Shown here: positions 21,140 to 31,834 of the stretch, piece by piece
Layout of the letters: every line of letters begins with the position of its first letter
How positions within the stretch are numbered: the stretch's first letter is position 1
Assembly: GCA_963575745.1 (NCBI GenBank)
Contig: CAUYUJ010016909.1
Location: 72,501-136,500, forward strand
DNA from: Prorocentrum cordatum
Taxonomy: Eukaryota; Sar; Dinophyceae; Prorocentrales; Prorocentraceae
Length of the DNA: 64,000 nucleotides
Reading direction: 5' to 3'
Position numbers and translations under genes: made by a program
The notes under the pieces: model-generated
What the model saw: the letters and a program-made list of their open reading frames with translations, nothing else
What the model was told of the DNA's origin: nothing
Databases searched by the model: none

Positions 21140-21312
21140 CCAGGCATCCGACGTGTCGACTTTTTGCGAGGCACGGGCCCCCGACCTCTCGATCACTTCC
21201 CCGGGACCAGCTTTCCGTCCCGAGCCGTTTCCTGACGGTCCCGGGGCGAGGGCCCCGAGAGGCCGCAAACGACGAAAAGCCTCCGTGCCGATTTTGTCGA
21301 GACGCCCGATGT
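21140..21312. repeat. GTCGTGATTTTTTCA-family dispersed repeat, diverged
   Basis: Has the family order TCCGACGTGTCGACTTTTTGCG, ATCACTTCCCCGGGACCAGC, CGTCCCGAGCCGTTTCCTGA, CGGTCCCGGGGC, CCGAGAGGCCGCAAACGACG and ends CCGATTTTGTCGAGACGC. Confidence 0.7.
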
Positions 21313-21660
21313 CTGGGTCCTTCGGACCCCCGACCCCCGGCAGACAGGCTGGAGCCTGGCCGGAGCAGCCAGGAGGCCAGGTGTCTTGGACAGCTCGCCC
21401 AGCTCCCCGTCTGGGCCTGGAGCTCCGGCGCAGGAGCGCCGGCAGGGAGGGCCAGGTCTGGCAAGTCCAGACGCTGGGCCGAAGGCCTTGAACCTCGCAG
21501 CGCAAGAGTGCTCCGAATTCAGATGCACGAAGACAGAGAAGCAGCGGGTGGGGCGGTGGTAACATCCGCGGTGCCCAGCGCACGGATCCGCCGTCAAGAG
21601 CAAGGCGGTACACTCCGAGCCTGGTGCCCACGGGCAAAGAAACCACTCCACATCCGCGTC
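21313..21660. other. Unassigned stretch
   Basis: No gene or repeat recognised. Confidence 0.35.
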
Positions 21661-21669
21661 CTACTCCTT

Positions 21670-22200
21670 ATCCTTACCTTCTTCTTCCTCCTCTTCCCCC
21701 TCCTCCTCCTCCTCCTCCTCCTCCTCCTCCCCCTCCTCCTTCTCCCCCATATTGCCCCTCCCTCCTCCTCCTCCTCCCTCCTCCTCCTCCTCCTCCTCCA
21801 GATTCGCGGCAGGAGGTTAGAACCAAGGACAGTCTGGGTAAACCAAACAGATATTTCAGGACGGGGCGGACACTGCGACCCAGCAGGCTGCGACCGAGCA
21901 GGCTGCGCGGAGCCACCCCCAAGCCACCCCCGGACGAACTCGAGCAGGTAGCAGGTCGTGTCAACGCTGTGCGTGCTGCTCGGGCGCGGCCTGACCGACC
22001 TCTGGCAGACGTTTGTCCTCGTGACCGTCCACCCTGCCGCCTCAAAAAAAAAAACAAGAGAAAAGAGCTTCCCTCCTCCTCCTCCCTCCTCCTCCCCTCC
22101 TCCTCCTTCTCCTCCTCCTCTCCCGCCTACCTCTTCCCTCCTCCGCCTCCTCCTGCCGTCCCCTTCATCCTCCTCCCTCCTCCTTCCTCCCCCCCCCCCC
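21670..22200. repeat. Two TCC arrays
   Basis: TCC arrays at about 21690-21805 and 22075-22195, with about 260 bases of non-repetitive DNA between them in which no gene was seen. Confidence 0.9.
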
Positions 22201-22251
22201 ACACACACACACTCACACTCACACACACACACACATACACACACACACACA

Positions 22252-22290
<39 letters not shown>
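22200..22290. repeat. CA dinucleotide repeat
   Basis: (CA)n with occasional CT and TA, directly after a C run that ends the TCC array. Confidence 0.97.
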
Positions 22291-22292
<2 letters not shown>

Positions 22293-22534
22293 GCCTTGTG
22301 GGGCACGTCACGGAGGGGGACGGTTTGCCAAGGGTCGGTGGCAGGCCGCCCCTGAGCTGCTGCTCCAGCACCGATCCGCGAAATGCGCGTGGACCTCCCG
22401 AATATCACCTCAACCGAACTTTGTGGAGTCAGCCTGGAGGAGCATTTGTGGGGGGCCAGCATGCCAAGCTTCAACACGTCAGGTTGAACCGTCTTCCCTT
22501 TTTGGAAAGCTCCGCCAGGCATCACTCTTGTAAA

Positions 22535-22690
22535 AACTCCTCCTCCTCCCCCACCTTGGGTCCTCCTCGTTCTCCTCCACCCCGTTATCGTCTTCCGCCT
22601 CCCATTTCCTCCTCCTCCTCCTCCTCCTCCTCCTGCCTCCTCCTCCTCCTCCTCCTCCTCCTCCTCCTCCTCCTCCTCCTCCTCCATCCA
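22535..22690. repeat. TCC array
   Basis: Pure TCC run at about 22607-22685 after a diluted stretch. Confidence 0.95.
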
Positions 22691-22734
22691 CCCCGACGTC
22701 TTCCCGCCGAGGTAGACCAGTATGATACCGGAGA

Positions 22735-22872
22735 AAATCCCAATCAGGGCTATAGGGCTAGGGGGCTATAGGGCTATTGAGCTACAGGGCTATAGGGCTA
22801 TAGAGTTGTAGGGCTATAGGGCCATTGGGCTATTGGGCTATATTATAGGGCTATAGGGCTATAGGGCTTAGG
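22735..22872. repeat. GGGCTATA minisatellite
   Basis: Tandem GGGCTATAG/GGGCTATTG units, about 14 copies. Confidence 0.95.
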
Positions 22873-22875
22873 GCT

Positions 22876-22998
22876 ATAAGGCATCCCCGGGCACCCCCGG
22901 GCACCCCCGGGCACGCCCGGGCACCCGGGCACCCGGGCACCCCCGGGCACCCCCGGGCACCCCCGGGGCCCCGGGCACCCCCGGGCACCCGGGCGTGC
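22876..22998. repeat. CCCCCGGGCA minisatellite
   Basis: Ten-base units CCCCCGGGCA, some shortened, directly next to the GGGCTATA array. Confidence 0.95.
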
Positions 22999-23079
22999 AG
23001 CGAGAATCGGCGACAAACCGAACCTTAACCATACGAATCCGCTGAGACCCCTCCAGAGGCAAGCTCTGACTGGGGAATA

Positions 23080-23263
23080 TACTCCAGATTTCGTAATAAA
23101 AACGAAAGGGTCTGGACCCTCCAAGACAAGCCATTTCAGACCTCCCCCGTGGGAGAACCCTCCAAAACATCGTCCCCAGACCCCCCAGGCCCTCCAAGAT
23201 AGCCTGGAAGAGACCCCCCCCAAAAAATAAGACCCCCCTCCCTTTATTACGAAATCTGGAGTA
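23080..23263. mobile_element. Stowaway-like miniature element with perfect 21-bp inverted ends
   Basis: 23080-23100 and 23243-23263 are exact inverted copies (TACTCCAGATTTCGTAATAA plus A). If the outer TA is read as target, the element begins CTCC and is flanked by TA on both sides, the pattern of Tc1/mariner-derived Stowaway elements. The interior is Pro/Leu-coding by chance only (CCTCCAAGA, GGACCCTCC). Confidence 0.85.
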
Positions 23264-24360
23264 CCATGCGGACACACATGTATCTACGGTATGCATTCAT
23301 CACCCTTCCTCCTCCCTTATAACCACCAGGCGTGTCGACTGGGCAGGACAGGCGCTTCGCCTGGGCCGCCCTCACTCCATGTGACACGACGCGCTCCCCC
23401 ACCTGCACGGATGGAGGGCGGGCCGCTCTCCACACATGCAGCGCTCGCGCCCGCGCCGTGGGCAAAAGCACCCAGCACGGGCACGCACTCGAGGGCGGGC
23501 CGCTCCTGGCCCACATGGCGGGTGGATCGTTTCCAAGCTGTGCCGGGTGCTCTTGGGCACGCTGTCGAGAACCGGGCGGAAGACCCCACGCCGCTCGACA
23601 GGCTTCCTCCTCTACCCCCCCCTTCGCCCCCTCTTCTCCGGAGCCCTCCGGAGCCAGACCAACAGGGTCCCACGGTGACCTGCGGAGGCTCCTGGGAAAC
23701 TTCGAGGGCCTCCTGAGACCCCCAAGCAAGGGCCTCCAAAGACCTCCGACATGCCTCCGGATACCGACGCCCCACCCCCACCCCGTGACCCGCTTTCCTC
23801 CCCCGACTCGCACGACCCCTTGGCAATTCCAAAAAGGCCGCCTTGCAAAAATAAATATAAAATAAATGTAAAAAAAGGGCCTACGCGTGTGCGTGATGAC
23901 AACGGCACGGTCTCGCGTCGCTGCAAGCCAGCATTACGGCCTCGATTACATGATACAGGCTAACACGTGCTGGCAGCGCGCACGGCTTTCTGTTGCCAGA
24001 AGACGCGCTGCCCTTCGTATCCCCCTACGATGATACTGCCTGCACGCGCTGGCAGAAACATTGCGCTCTGTGCGGCCGCTGTCAAGAACCAGACGGTGCA
24101 CGCAAATTCCAGCCGCGTCTCCACAGCCCTACAGCCGCGTGTCTGGAGCCACAAAGCTCTTGCAAACTCAAGCCCATCCGAATTCAGCCGCCAGGTATAT
24201 AGAGAGAGAGAGTCTGCTGAATGGTGAACGGGAAACCTGAACAGCCCTTGGAAGGCCTGGACGATGGAGGGGGGCGAAAGAGTAGGATGAGACAACACCT
24301 GTACACATCTTGAACCCCTGGGGAACATCCGAGAGCAACCGAAAGCCGTTGCAAGCAAGG
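23264..24360. other. Unassigned stretch
   Basis: 23400-23530 has two loose copies of GAGGGCGGGCCGCTC..., related to the 83-bp tandem unit at 24749-25322. The plus frame 23332-23865 shows no domain. 23850-24240 is a more balanced-composition segment with no recognised gene. Confidence 0.4.
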
Positions 24361-24362
24361 CC

Positions 24363-24690
24363 TCGGCTCCTCCTCCTCCTCCTCCTCCTCCTCCTCCTCC
24401 TCCTCCTCCTCCTCCTCCTCCATTCCTCTGTCCTTACAGATCACTCCTCCCTGTCGCACCCCGAGGCCGGTCGAGCGGGCGGGCCCAGCGCTTGGCCAGA
24501 GAATTCCTCACCACTCACGACCCTCGAGTCCTCCTCGTCGTGCTTCCCCTCCTCCCTCCTTCTCCTCCTCCTCCTCCTCCTCCCCCTCCTCTCTCCTCCT
24601 CCTCTCCGCCTCCTCCTCCTCCTCTCCTCCTCCTCCTCCTCCTCCTCCTCCTCCTCCTCCTCCTCCTCCTCCCCCTCCTCACCCTCATGG
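24363..24690. repeat. TCC arrays
   Basis: Pure TCC at 24366-24422, then a second, interrupted array at about 24540-24680. Confidence 0.95.
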
Positions 24691-24748
24691 AGATTACTCC
24701 TCGCCAAAGAATTCCTCACCAGAAACATCGAAAACGGCTTCATAAATG

Positions 24749-25322
24749 GAGGGCGGGCCGTTTTCAAAATGTGGCTCTCGCCGTAGCGCCGCGCACACTC
24801 GTCGTAGGCAGCTGCAGGAATTTTCACGGACGGAGGGCGGGTCGTTTCCAGCATGTGGCCATCGCCGTAGCGCCGCGCACATTCGCCTTGAACAGCTGCA
24901 AGAGCTTCAAGGAGTGAGGGCGGTTCCTTTTCAAAATGTGGCTCTCGCTCTAGCGCCGCGCACGTTCGGTTTACACATGCGCAAGAGCTTCACAGATTGA
25001 GGGCGGGTGGTTTTCAAAATGTGGCTCTCGCTTTAGCGCCGCGCACGTTCGGTTTACACATGCGCAAGAGCTTCACGGATTGAGGGCGGGTGGTTTTCAA
25101 AATGTGCTCTCGCTCTAGCGCCGCGCAAGTTCGTGCTCACCATTTGCAGGTCTTTCACGGGTTTGGGGCGGGTCGTTTTCAAAATGTGACTCTCGCCTGA
25201 GCGCCGCGCACATGTGTTGTTAACAGTTGCAAGAGATTCACGGAATGAGGGCGGTTCATGCTCAAAATGTGGCTCTCGCCTTAGCGCCGCGCACATTCGT
25301 TTCAACCATGTGCAAGAGTTTA
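24749..25322. repeat. 83-bp tandem repeat, about seven units
   Basis: Each unit begins GAGGGCGG and contains TTTTCAAAATGTGGCTCTCG, TAGCGCCGCGCAC and GCAAGAGCTTCACGGA. Units are 82-84 bp, so one frame on the minus strand gives a repeating 27-28 residue pattern (REPHFE..PPS.RE) that breaks where a unit has 82 or 83 bp. Related units occur singly at 27160-27290. Confidence 0.92.
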
Positions 25323-25344
25323 CTAATTCCCATGGTTACGGTAT

Positions 25345-25510
25345 CAGACATGGTGTTTCGGAACGGTTAAGGATTGTCAGGGCACCGCAGTTACATTGAT
25401 TCGCGGTGTTGAAATCCCAGAAACGGTGTTCTGACACGATTGAGGATCGCCAAGACGTAACAGTCAGGTTAATTCGTGGCCTTGAAATCATGCGAATGGT
25501 GTTTTGGCGC
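25345..25510. repeat. 73-bp tandem repeat, just over two units
   Basis: Units run from ATGGTGTTTCGGAACGGTTA to the next CGGTGTTCTGACACGATTGA and the partial GGTGTTTTGGCGCG; they share GAGGATCGCCA-like and GATTCGCGGTGTTGAAATC-like parts. Confidence 0.75.
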
Positions 25511-25724
25511 GGAAATCCGCCGATCCTGTCGGCGTGTGTCAGGGGCTTGTCCATTCGAGTCGTCCTCTGCGTCATCCGTTCGTCGCCGCCTCTGCCAGCA
25601 CCCATCCCTGCGGCCCCCGCTTCCCTGGGGCCCGTCGCCGCCCCCCCCCTTCTCCTGGACCCTCTTCCCCGAGCGCGCCAGCCGAAGCGAAACCTGACTA
25701 TAACGTCGTGAGTCAACCGCTCTC

Positions 25725-26060
25725 CCTTTGATCCCCCTCCCCCGTTGGGGGAGGGGGGGGGGGATTCTGCAGGGCCGGGGGGGCCCGGGGGAGCTGCGCC
25801 TCGGTCCCGCGGGCAGCCGCCGCCCAGATGGGCCTCCCTCCCGGGGGGTCGGGCCCCGAGAAAGCCCCGGGAGGCCCCCCCTCCCTTTGATACCTCCTCC
25901 CCCGTGGGGGAGGGGGGGCGTCCCGGGGGAGGTGCGCCTCGGTCCCAGGAGGGGTCGACCCAGATACGCACCCCTCCCAGGGGTTCCCGGGGACGGACCA
26001 AGAGTGCCCGAAGGGGCGGTCCCCGAGACGGTCCAAGAGGGCCCCGACTCGCCGAGCGAT
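25725..26060. repeat. About 165-bp tandem duplication with C/G palindromes
   Basis: Two units, each starting CCTTTGAT(C/A)CC, then CTCCCCCGTTGGGGGAGG-type palindrome, a G run and GAGNTGCGCCTCGGTCCC. The second unit starts near 25882. Confidence 0.75.
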
Positions 26061-26079
26061 CTGTCCAAGACGCCTTCAC

Positions 26080-26600
26080 GGCCTCCTGAAGGCCCACGAG
26101 GCCTGCAAGACTCCCCAAGAGGCCTCCAGGAGCGCTCCCAAGAAAGCCCCCCGAGGCAAAATTCTGAAATTATCCTTAGGTGGTTGAAGGATTTCGGCGT
26201 TCTCGCTTTTTCCGCTTCCCGACGCTCCACGACGGCCCAGAGGCCCTCAAGATCGCCCCAAGACGGCCTAAAGTCCTCCAAGAGATTCCAACATGGCCCA
26301 AGAGGGCCCAAAGAAGGCCCGCGACGCCTCAAAGACAGGCCAAGAGGCACCCAAGACGACTCCCAGGGGGCGACCAGACGGGGGACCCGAACGGACATCT
26401 CGAGCCCTCGCCCCAGAGAAGCTCCCAGGAGACCCCAAGATGCCTCCAAGACGCCCCCTGCGGGGCCCCAGGACTCCCCTGGATGCCCCCAAGAGGCTCC
26501 CCAGGGGCCCCCGAAGAGTCTCCCAAAAAGCCCCCACACTGGGCACTAGAGTCACTAGAGGCCCCCGAAAGCGCTCCGAAGAGACCCCGAGAAGCATCCC
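26080..26600. repeat. CCCAAGAGG island
   Basis: Loose repeats of CCCAAGAGGCC/CCAAGACGCC. The long Arg/Pro/Lys-rich plus frames here are products of the repeat. Confidence 0.75.
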
Positions 26601-26619
26601 CTCCGCCCCCTGCTCCTGA

Positions 26620-26892
26620 CCGTCCTCCTCCTCCTCGTTCTCCGCCTCGTCTTCCTCGTCTTCCACCTGCTCATTGCTCTTCTCGACCTCCTTCTGCCCC
26701 AACTCCCACTCCTCAACTCCTCCGCATGCTCTTCCTCATTCTCAACCTCCTGCTCCACGGCGTCCTCCTCCTCCTCCTCCTCCTCNNNNNNNNNNNNNNN
26801 NNNNNNNNNNNNNNNNNNNNNNNNNNNNNNNNNNNNNNNNNNNNNNNNNNNNNNNNNNNNNNNNNNNNNNNNNNNNNNNNNNNNNTCATCAG

Positions 26893-26978
<86 letters not shown>

Positions 26979-26990
26979 CCCACCTCCGTC
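26620..26990. repeat. TCC array, gap, ATC array
   Basis: TCC-rich DNA (26620-26785) meets a 100-N gap (26786-26885), after which a pure ATC array runs to about 26976. The repeat type differs on the two sides of the gap, so the junction is missing. Confidence 0.95.
26786..26885. other. Assembly gap (100 N)
   Basis: Exactly 100 N between a TCC and an ATC array. Confidence 0.99.
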
Positions 26991-27690
26991 TCCTCCTCCT
27001 TCTCCTACTCTCGTCCTCACCCAGCCTTCCTCCATCCGCCTCCTCACATCCCCTTCTCGTATGTGAACATCTGCAGCACGAGGCGTGCCGCGAGAGCCTT
27101 CCGGCATCCTCACAGGACAGACCCCAAATCCTGAGAAATCCGACCGCCATGCGGCTGGAGAGCTACCCATGTTCAAGATGTGACCGTCGCCCTTGCGGGG
27201 AACACGCTCGTCACACAAAGCTTCCCACACCTTTACGGATGGAGCTGAGGTGGTCTTCAAAGTGTAGCTCTCGTCCCAGTGCTGAGAATCCGCCCTAAAA
27301 CTGTTACAGATAGCTGGGTGGAGTCGGCTATCTCTCTCACTCTCTCCCTTCCAGTATATCATTCGGGGCTTCCTAAAACTCACACCAAGAGGGCGGCTTC
27401 TTTTGGCAATGGGCAATCGCTTTTGAGACTCGCCCAGAACCTGCTGGCAAGCCGATATCTTACTTGATGAGTCCTCCGTACAGGGAAGGAGCATGGAGCA
27501 GGACGAGGAAGTACACGCCAAGCTGCGCGCTGACCTGGCTGCCACGGTCGCGACACCACCCTCCAGGTGATCTCCTTGCCGCGCAGCACTCGGCCGAGCC
27601 CTCTTCCAGATCCCCTCCCCCCGGCTTGAAGCACAAGCGGGCAGAGGGAGGAGGGAGCAGGAGGGGGCAAAGGAACCAGCAGGTGAGAGA
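26991..27690. other. Unassigned stretch
   Basis: Contains two diverged 83-bp-type units at about 27160-27290 (TTCAAGATGTGACCGTCGCC; TTCAAAGTGTAGCTCTCGTC). The minus frame 27791-26973 joins repeat translations and is not taken as a gene. Confidence 0.4.
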
Positions 27691-28010
27691 CGAGGAGGAG
27701 GGGGGTGGGAGAAGCAGGACGACGACGGCGACGGCGACGGCGACAAGGAGGAGGAGGAGGAGGAGGAGGAGGAGGAGGAGGAGGAGCGCACGTCCCCCAG
27801 AAGGAGGGGGAGGAGGGGAGGAGGAGGAGGAGGGGGAGGAGGAGGAGGAGGAGGAGGAGGAGGAGGGAGGAGGAGGAGGAGGAGGAGGAGGAGGAGGAGG
27901 GGGAGCAGGAGGAGGAGGAGAGGAGGAGGAGGAGGAGAAGGTGGAGGAGAAGGAGGAGGAGGAGGAGGAGGCAGAGGCGGATGAGGAGGAGGAGGAGGAG
28001 GAGGAGGTTA
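27690..28010. repeat. GGA array
   Basis: About 320 bases of GGA with a GACGGC run at its left edge (27717-27745). Confidence 0.95.
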
Positions 28011-28716
28011 GAGCGTCGTGGGGAGCGCGTGTCAGCCCGAGCCTAGTCACGGGGGGGGCGCTGACGACGTGCACCGCCGAGGGGCAACTCGACCGCCCGG
28101 CGAGCAGCACGGGCAAGAGGTGTGGCATCGACCTCACGAACGGGCAGGGTGCAACTTCTTCTCGCCTGATGGGCCAACCTGTGCACATGGAAGTACACTG
28201 CACATGTGCCTCTGAGGGCCTCGGGAGACGGGAAGGCAAGTCCAAAAGCCAGGAGGGGCTCCAAAGGTGGGGGCGCCAAAACATCAGCCCCGAGCTGGCG
28301 ACGGACAAACATACGCGTGGGCGAGCACCCGCAGTGACCCGCAACCGCGCCGCTGGGCACGGAGTGGGCGAGTCCTCAGGACCTCTGCCGAGCCCTCGCA
28401 GCCCCTCCTCTGAGTCTTGCCCGCATCCCGTCGCGTGACCCCTTCGGGCCCCAGAGGGCCCCAAGACGGGGCCAAGAGGGGCCGAAGAGGCCCCCAATGT
28501 CTTGGGGGGAGTCGCCTGATTATTTCAGACTCCCCACTTGTCCCGGCCCGATGTTGTCCCGGTCGGGGAGTCCGAGTCCCAGCCGCGAGAGCGGAGCTCC
28601 AGGGGGGCGAGGTGAGCCAGCCAGCGGCGGGAGGGGGGGCCGATCGAAGGATCGAGGGGGAGGTGCTTCGAGGAGGCGGGGCAGCTGGACGGCTGGTTGC
28701 CCTCCCCTCCCAGACC
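28011..28716. other. Unassigned stretch
   Basis: The plus frame from 27464 to 28438 stays open but has no domain after its poly-Glu part. A short CCAAGA patch lies at 28440-28500. Confidence 0.4.
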
Positions 28717-28875
28717 TCTGAAGGGGCCCTGGGACACACAAATAAAGACACACAAATGACAGGAATCCCAATATTTTCCCGTATTTTCTGGGTTTTTGTC
28801 TTCCCCCCCCCCTTCCCATATTTTCCCATATTTTCCTCGGAGTCGAGGATTAATTGTGTCTGTGTTTTTTTTCTC
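28717..28875. repeat. GACACACAAATAAA dispersed element, copy B
   Basis: Sister of 20822-20975 and 34947-35098, sharing all blocks named there. Confidence 0.85.
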
Positions 28876-29312
28876 TCCTGAACCTCGGGCGCCGCGGAAA
28901 GATCGAGACGGAGGTGTGTTTCGTGCTGTGCGGCCTCTCGCCGGGCCCCCGCGCAAGGCCTCGCGGGGCCGTCAGACAACGGCTCGGGATGAAGCACCGG
29001 GCCCCGGGGGAAGGTGGTCGGGAGGTCGAGAGCCCGCGGCTCGGAAAAACAAATCGGGACGACAGATGACTGGGCTCCGTGCTCCTCCCCAGACCCCCGA
29101 CGTCATGATTTGTTCATGACTCGGGAACGGCCAAGAGGGGGGTGTCCAAGAGGGGGGGGGGGGGGGGGCAAATCATGACCGGCGGCGTGTGCGCGGCCCA
29201 GCGGGAGGGCCAGGGACGTGATGAAATAAGAAGGGGCGCCATGAAATCTGGGGAGATATCATGGCCCCCGCCATGATATCCACCCCCCCCTAATCATCAC
29301 CCCCCTCTTTTC
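28876..29312. other. GTCGTGATT-type remnant, G run and a module shared with 52 kb
   Basis: 28890-29118 has the family blocks CGTCAGACAACGGCTCGGGA and CCCCGACGTCATGATTTGTT. 29142-29169 is G-rich, ending in a run of more than 20 G. 29220-29310 (AAATAAGAAGGGGCGCC, CTGGGGAGATATCATGGCCC) matches 51988-52075. Confidence 0.6.
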
Positions 29313-29314
29313 CG

Positions 29315-29536
29315 CCCCCGAGGTTCATGACGTCGACCCCAGGGGTCTGGACCCCCTCCCCGGGACCGGTCTCTCGTCCTGGGTCGTATTCTTTGGACGG
29401 CCCCCAGGGCCCGGCAAGAAGGCCCCCCCCGGATGCCGAAAAAAGAGCAAAAAAAAACAGCTCCCGGCGTGAGTTCCTTCCTGGCTCGAGGGGGTCTGGG
29501 CGCCATGCTCCTCTGAGACCTCGAGACCCCCGGACC
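29315..29536. repeat. GTCGTGATTTTTTCA-family dispersed repeat, variant
   Basis: Starts CATGACGTCGACCCCAGGGG, has GGGACCGGTCTCTCGTCCTG and CCGGCAAGAAGG, and leads directly into the next copy. Confidence 0.75.
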
Positions 29537-29705
29537 CCCGACGTCGTGATTTTTTCATGACGTCGACCCCCAGAGGTCCCGACCCTTTCCCCGGGACCGG
29601 TTTTGCATCCCGAGTCGTTCTTTGACGCTCCCGAGGCCCGGTGAGGACCTCCGGAGGGCAAAAATAGCGAAAAACCTCCCGTCGTGATTTTTTCACGACG
29701 CGAGG
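29537..29705. repeat. GTCGTGATTTTTTCA-family dispersed repeat, reference copy
   Basis: Cleanest copy of the family: left hairpin GTCGTGATTTTTTCATGAC, body with ACCCTTTCCCCGGGACCGGT and GAGGACCTCCGGAGGGCAAA, right hairpin GTCGTGATTTTTTCACGAC. About 165 bp. Around ten copies of varying quality occur in the window. Confidence 0.88.
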
Positions 29706-29923
29706 GGGTCTGGGTCCTCTGAGACCTCGAGATCTGGGCGTCGCGCAACTTCGCCGCCGCGCGGCGGCACTCCGCGCTCGCAGCGCGGGGCCCCCGGGAG
29801 CTCCGCGGCTCGATCTCCGGCTCGAGGCAGGGCGCGCTCCGAAGCCGGGGCCCCCGGGGCTCCGCGCGCGCGCGGCGCCGCGGCGCTGCCTGGCTTGTTA
29901 TGCAGGCCGTCGACCCCAGAACT

Positions 29924-30130
29924 TCAGGGGGACGTAAGACCTGGGCACAGGGGACTCGGAAATCCCCGACGAGGTCGTCAAAAAAAGTGACGAGGCCGAG
30001 CCTGCATTTTGACGAGGCCTCCCGCTGCAGACATCCCACGAAACTCCTCCTCGTCAAAATCCGAGGCGCGGTCGTCAAAAAACGATGGCGAACCCGAGTC
30101 CTGGCAAACCCAGGACTTACGCTCCCCCGA
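29924..30130. mobile_element. 207-bp miniature element with AGAACT duplication
   Basis: Sister of 19725-19930, with the same inverted ends. Flanked by AGAACT at 29918-29923 and 30131-30136. The right duplication overlaps the first bases of the next element (30135). Confidence 0.9.
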
Positions 30131-30134
30131 AGAA

Positions 30135-30376
30135 CTGAGCAGGGGCCGACCGTCCCGGCATTCCTACAGCCCTACCACGACATGTTCTTAGAGCCCCAAG
30201 ATGCACGATTCATAACAAAAACAAGGTCCTCAGAACATAAACCCGATGTGTTTTGAACAGAAAAGGATCTCAACCAGAAATGTTCTTAAGAACATTTCGT
30301 GGAAACCACAAGCGGTTCTTAGAACATTGTCTGGTAGGGCCATCGGCACGCCAGGACGCTTCGCCACTGCTTGACA
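30135..30376. mobile_element. CTGAGCA...GTCCTGGCA miniature element, copy 2
   Basis: Left end CTGAGCAGGGGCCGACCGTC; right end GCCAGGACGCTTCGCCACTG..., its inverse. Contains GTTCTTAGAGCCCC, TTCTTAAGAACATTTCG and GGTTCTTAGAACATTG. Confidence 0.72.
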
Positions 30377-31060
30377 GAAGCCTCGAACCGTGTCCCAGGA
30401 CTGGCTGCTCATCCCGAGACGTTCCTCGACGGTCCTGGGGCCCAGGCGAGGGCCGCGAGAGGGGCCAAGAATGCCGAGAAACCTGCTCGTCGTGACTCTT
30501 CGAGGGGGTCTGGGAGTTTCTTCTGCAGCGTCGGATCTCAAATGGGACGCCCAGAGACATACTAGTACTATATGCCCACCTTGGTGGCGCGCGTCCGACC
30601 CGAACATATAGTGTACCCATCTTGTGGTATATCGTTCCCCGAGCGGTGTGGCCAGAAAGCGCCCGCCACGGCGCATGTACTATAAGATTTCTCGGTGCGC
30701 GCGCCGACCCCGGGGGGGCGACGCACATATAGTATGAGTATGTTGGGGTGACGCCGATCATTCGGGGATGGACAGACCTCCCTTTAGTAAAACGTGGTTT
30801 AGTGAAAACGACTTCGGGCCCAAACCTGGCGGGCGCAAGCCTGGAAAATAACGGCCACGGCGCCCTCTCGAAAACCGAAAACGGACAATTCACTAATCGA
30901 CGTGTCACTATTGGGGGTTCTGTCCACCCCCGAATCATAATCTGCGAGGGCAAAGATGTGGATGGACTGGCCCAGGGGCGGGGAGAGATCGACCTGGAGT
31001 ACAGGCGGCACCTCGCCGACGCATCGGCAATAATTAGGCCCCCGATCGCGAGTCCGCAGG
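30377..31060. repeat. Composite repeat module, occupied copy
   Basis: Aligns with 35920-36380 over its length: a GTCGTGATT-type part, then AGAGACATACTAGTACTATA, GCGCGCGTCCGACCCGAACA, AAGCGCCCGCCACGGCGC, TATAAGATTTCTCGGTGCGC, GACGCACATATAGTATGAGT, then GATGTGGATGGACTGGCCCA. The only large difference is the 172-bp insertion at 30762-30933. Confidence 0.88.
30762..30933. mobile_element. 172-bp miniature element, copy 1, with empty site known
   Basis: Ends TCGGGGATGGACAGA / TCTGTCCACCCCCGA are inverted. Flanked by ATCAT (30757-30761 and 30934-30938). The matching unoccupied site is 36294-36298, where a single ATCAT joins the same two flanks. The sister copy is at 31344-31515. Confidence 0.95.
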
Positions 31061-31338
31061 CTCCTGGGCGGGGGGGGGGGGCTTCCAGGCCCCATGCGTC
31101 GGCGATGCATGCAGGGAAACGAACTTTATGCCCTGACGCTTCTTGCGGCCCTGCACCGAGACTTGCGCAGGCAAGCGGATCTTGGCGTTTAGGGGATCCT
31201 GGTGCACTCACTGTTCGTTGTTTCCCGGGGGGGGGGGGGGGGGAATGCGCACCACACCACCCCGACGTCGTCCTCGCCTCGAACCTCAAAACCTCCAGGG
31301 ACTGAAAAACAGCTCGCCGCTGCTGGTGTAGATGTTCC
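31061..31338. other. Unassigned spacer
   Basis: G run at 31229-31243; no gene. Confidence 0.35.
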
Positions 31339-31343
31339 TATGT

Positions 31344-31515
31344 TCGGGGATGGACAGACCCCCCTTTAGTAAAACGTGGTTTAGTGAAAACGACCTGATG
31401 CCCAAACCTGGCGGGCGCAAGCCTGGAAAATAACGGCCACGGCGCCCTCTCGAGAACCGAAAACGGACAATTCACTAATCGACGTGTCACTGTTGGGGGT
31501 TCTGTCCATCCCCGA
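31344..31515. mobile_element. 172-bp miniature element, copy 2
   Basis: Same length and nearly the same sequence as 30762-30933, but with different flanks: TATGT at 31339-31343 and 31516-31520. Two different 5-bp duplications around the same termini fix the element borders. Confidence 0.95.
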
Positions 31516-31594
31516 TATGTCCGAGCAGGGGCGACCGGGGGCCGAAGCATCCCCGCCCCACCCTTAACGTTGCCCCTGATCCGTGATAATCCCA

Positions 31595-31727
31595 AGTCGG
31601 GCCCGTCCCTCTACAGGAGGAGTGTTCCAACATAGGCAGAAACAAGTCTGGGGACGATGTTTGCATACTCTTTGGCTCTTTTCGAGTTCTCGTCGCAAAT
31701 CCGCCTGTAGGGGGACACGCCCGACCT
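31595..31727. mobile_element. GTCGGGC-ended miniature element, copy 5
   Basis: Left AGTCGGGCCCGTCCCTCTAC, right complement (CCGCCTGTAGGGGGACACGC). 133 bp. Confidence 0.85.
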
Positions 31728-31834
31728 GATGGCAGTCCTGACGCAGGCGGGCCCCTCCGAGGGAAGCGGGCCCCCAGCGCTCGCCCAACGGACAGCATCC
31801 TGGGGCCTGCGGAAGGCCCCAGGCCCCAGGATTA

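Noticed and set aside
22872-22998. Possible CRISPR-like array (CCCCCGGGCA repeats)
   Set aside because: The units are contiguous with no spacers; a simple minisatellite in a eukaryotic setting.
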